A stretch of 7,265 bases of DNA from Flavobacteriaceae bacterium (GTDB lineage Bacteria; Bacteroidota; Bacteroidia; Flavobacteriales; Flavobacteriaceae). The position numbers and the translations under genes were made by a program. Positions 5,441 through 7,265 of this stretch are shown piece by piece (position 1 is the stretch's first letter; each line of letters begins with the position of its first letter). The notes beneath the pieces were generated by a model that had not been told where the DNA came from, made no database searches, and saw nothing but the letters and a program-made list of their open reading frames with translations. The stretch is from the NCBI GenBank assembly GCA_018623655.1, contig JAAZVG010000075.1, positions 1-7,265 of the forward strand, read 5' to 3'.

Positions 5441-6994
5441 ATGAATCGCGCCCAAAACCTTAAACGACTTAAATCGCGCAAGAAGCCTTGGGATATTGTG
5501 ATTATTGGAGGAGGTGCCTCAGGAATAGGCTCAGCAATTGATGCCGCTTCAAGAGGTTATAAAACCTTATTATTAGAAAAATACGATTTTGCCAAAGGAA
5601 CTTCTTCGCGCAGTACTAAGCTCGTACACGGAGGGGTTCGCTATCTGCAGAACGGCGATATATCACTCGTCATAGAAGCGCTTCGGGAGCGAGGAATTAT
5701 GCGTAAAAATGCACCTCATTTGGTACAAGATTTGAGCTTTGTAATCCCTTCTTATGATTGGTGGAACAGTCCTTTTTATGGTTTAGGTCTTAAGGTTTAT
5801 GATATGATGGCGGGAAAGTTAGGTCTAGGGCCTAGTACCTTGCTCGACCGAGATGAAACCTTAGCTCTTATCCCGAACGTTAAGAAAGAGGGGCTTCGTG
5901 GTGGAGTAATTTATCACGACGGTCAATTTGACGATGCTCGAATGGCGGTTTCAATGGCTCAGACAGCCGAAAATCATGGGGCCAAACTATTAAACTACCT
6001 CTCTGTAGAGGGTCTTATTAAAGATGAGAGTGAGATGATCACGGGAGTCACAGCAAAGGATGAATTAAATGGGGATACCTACACCATTGAGGCAAAAGTG
6101 GTTATCAATGCTACCGGCGTCTTTTCAGACAGCGTGATTCAGATGGATCAACCGGGTACCCCTGCTCGTATCAGACCAAGTCAAGGGATACACCTGGTTT
6201 TAGACGGCTCATTCTTAGACGGGAAACACGCGATTATGGTTCCTCAGACCACAGATGGTAGAGTTTTATTTGCGGTTCCTTGGAATGATTACGTGGTTGT
6301 GGGTACTACAGACACGGCGATTGATTCTATTGATTTCGAACCGAAGCCCCTTGAAGAAGAAATTGATTTTGTGTTAGAAAATGCGAGTGCCTATATGAGT
6401 CGTATGCCGAAGAGGGAGGATGTTCTTAGTGTGTTTTCGGGATTACGTCCGCTAGCAGCATCAAACAATAACTCAGAATCTACTAAGGAAGTCTCGAGAC
6501 ACCATAAGGTTATTGTGAGTACGAGTGGGCTGCTCAGTATTCTGGGAGGCAAATGGACTACCTACAGAAAAATAGCTGAGGATACGATTAATACTGCCAT
6601 CACAGTTGGAGGACTGCCTGAGCGAAAATGCTCTACTGAGTTACTACCGATTCACGGGTATGACTATAATGCCGACTGGTCAGACCCTATGCACGCCTAT
6701 GGCACTGACGCCGAGAAGATTAGAGAGCTGTCTTTTGGGAATGATTCCCTTTCTGAGGCCTTTTACATTAGTCCGAATATGATTTATTGGGCATGCACTG
6801 AAGAGATGGCCGTTACCCTCGAAGATCTATTGGCTCGAAGGCATCGCGGGTTGTTTTTAAATGCGAAGGAAACTGTAAGAATTGCGCCTTCAGTTGCCGA
6901 GCTTATGGCAGAATTCCTGGGCAAGAACAAGCAATGGGTATCTGAACAAATCCACGTTTTTGAAGAGGTTGCCTCTGCTTATCTTATTCCTTAA
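5441..6994 (+). CDS. glpD: FAD-dependent glycerol-3-phosphate dehydrogenase (aerobic, quinone-linked)
   Basis: A 517-residue flavoenzyme, full length for the family. It oxidises sn-glycerol 3-phosphate to dihydroxyacetone phosphate and passes electrons to the quinone pool at the inner face of the cytoplasmic membrane. The Rossmann FAD motif IIGGGASGIG is at 21-30, with the ribose-binding acidic residue Glu46. The family signature GTSSRSTKLVHGGVRYL covers 53-69. YHDGQFDDAR at 158-167 and NATGVFSD at 223-230 are also typical. RPSQGIHLVL (245-254), GTTDT (288-292), SGLRPL with conserved Arg336, and ILGGKWTTYRKIAE (367-380) complete the DAO-fold active site. Residues about 400-515 are the helical C-terminal DAO_C domain. 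No transmembrane segment is expected; the enzyme is monotopic. The ATG lies 2 bp after the stop of the metal-regulator gene, so the two are probably co-transcribed and translationally coupled. No glpK or glpF is in the window. The N-terminal basic stretch (KRLKSRKKPW) is common in Bacteroidota homologues. Confidence 0.96.
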   Translation: MNRAQNLKRLKSRKKPWDIVIIGGGASGIGSAIDAASRGYKTLLLEKYDFAKGTSSRSTKLVHGGVRYLQNGDISLVIEALRERGIMRKNAPHLVQDLSFVIPSYDWWNSPFYGLGLKVYDMMAGKLGLGPSTLLDRDETLALIPNVKKEGLRGGVIYHDGQFDDARMAVSMAQTAENHGAKLLNYLSVEGLIKDESEMITGVTAKDELNGDTYTIEAKVVINATGVFSDSVIQMDQPGTPARIRPSQGIHLVLDGSFLDGKHAIMVPQTTDGRVLFAVPWNDYVVVGTTDTAIDSIDFEPKPLEEEIDFVLENASAYMSRMPKREDVLSVFSGLRPLAASNNNSESTKEVSRHHKVIVSTSGLLSILGGKWTTYRKIAEDTINTAITVGGLPERKCSTELLPIHGYDYNADWSDPMHAYGTDAEKIRELSFGNDSLSEAFYISPNMIYWACTEEMAVTLEDLLARRHRGLFLNAKETVRIAPSVAELMAEFLGKNKQWVSEQIHVFEEVASAYLIP

Positions 6995-7022
6995 TACTTT
7001 GAAAGGTTGAATTGAAGTAGAA

Positions 7023-7265
7023 TTAAGAGAATTGTTGAAGGTCTTGTGCAGAGGTTAAATCTGGAAGTTGCTCAAAGACCAGGTGACAATAGACGCTTTT
7101 TGGTTCCTCTTTTATCGCGATTCTAATGGCCTCTGGTAATTCTTTTTCTCCGCGGGTCGGATGCACAGGACAAGCCCGTAGCGCCTTATAAAAGGAGCCT
7201 CCTTCAACTAAATTAAGATTCATGCTTACTCGTAAGTATCCCTCCTTGTCATAGAAATCGCGATG
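7023..7265 (-). CDS. C-terminal part of an unrecognised protein (partial, runs off the right edge)
   Basis: An uninterrupted minus-strand frame covers the last 80 codons of a gene whose start is beyond the window; the stop is TAA at 7023-7025. The first internal ATG (7221-7223) would give 66 residues. The frame stays open upstream of it to the edge with a plausible protein sequence (HRDFYDKEGYLRVS), so the gene very likely extends further. The visible part has a short beta-like start, then GGSFYKALRACPVHPTRGEK, then an amphipathic helix (ELPEAIRIAIKEEP) and a strand-helix end (VYCHLVFEQLPDL). There is no signal peptide, membrane segment or motif I can assign to a family. It converges on glpD with 28 bp between the stops. 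I propose no function. Confidence 0.6.
   Translation of the reverse strand, partial: HRDFYDKEGYLRVSMNLNLVEGGSFYKALRACPVHPTRGEKELPEAIRIAIKEEPKSVYCHLVFEQLPDLTSAQDLQQFS

Noticed and set aside
6995..7022. A bidirectional terminator between glpD and the convergent gene
   Set aside because: The 28 bp contain no convincing inverted repeat or T-run on either strand.

Overview
The window looks like a stretch of a Bacteroidota chromosome, most likely a marine-type flavobacterium. The base composition is moderately AT-rich and start codons lack Shine-Dalgarno sequences. Secreted proteins have signal peptides ending in ...AQ. A TonB-dependent receptor carries an N-terminal carboxypeptidase-regulatory-like domain, and at least one promoter matches the Bacteroidota pattern TTTG-N19-TAnnTTTG. 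Coding density is very high, with no gene-free stretch longer than about 90 bp. I see no RNA genes, insertion sequences, CRISPR arrays or prophage genes.

Left part (1-2768, plus strand): the end of a probable YceI-like gene, then a small stand-alone LOV-like PAS protein that has lost the photoactive cysteine and most flavin contacts. Next come a secreted YceI-family protein and, 20 bp later, a class-3-type aldehyde dehydrogenase. The last two look co-transcribed. A GC-rich hairpin lies just inside the aldehyde dehydrogenase reading frame.

Middle part (2765-5438): the aldehyde dehydrogenase converges on a TonB-dependent outer-membrane receptor on the minus strand. Both stop codons share one TTAA. 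The receptor diverges from a DtxR/MntR-family metal-dependent regulator. The 49 bp between the two start codons hold a near-ideal promoter for the receptor, overlapped by nested CAAAA/TTTTG inverted repeats. This is the most interesting place in the window. It suggests a metal-responsive switch that represses the receptor, whose plug domain carries a CxxC motif, and perhaps also controls the regulator's own operon.

Right part (5441-7265): glpD, a respiratory FAD-dependent glycerol-3-phosphate dehydrogenase, starts 2 bp after the regulator gene, so the two are probably translationally coupled. It converges on the 3' end of an unrecognised gene on the minus strand that runs off the window. The coupling of a metal sensor to glycerol-3-phosphate oxidation and a divergent TonB receptor is the main candidate for an undescribed regulatory connection. 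The metal specificity and the benefit of the arrangement are inference only.
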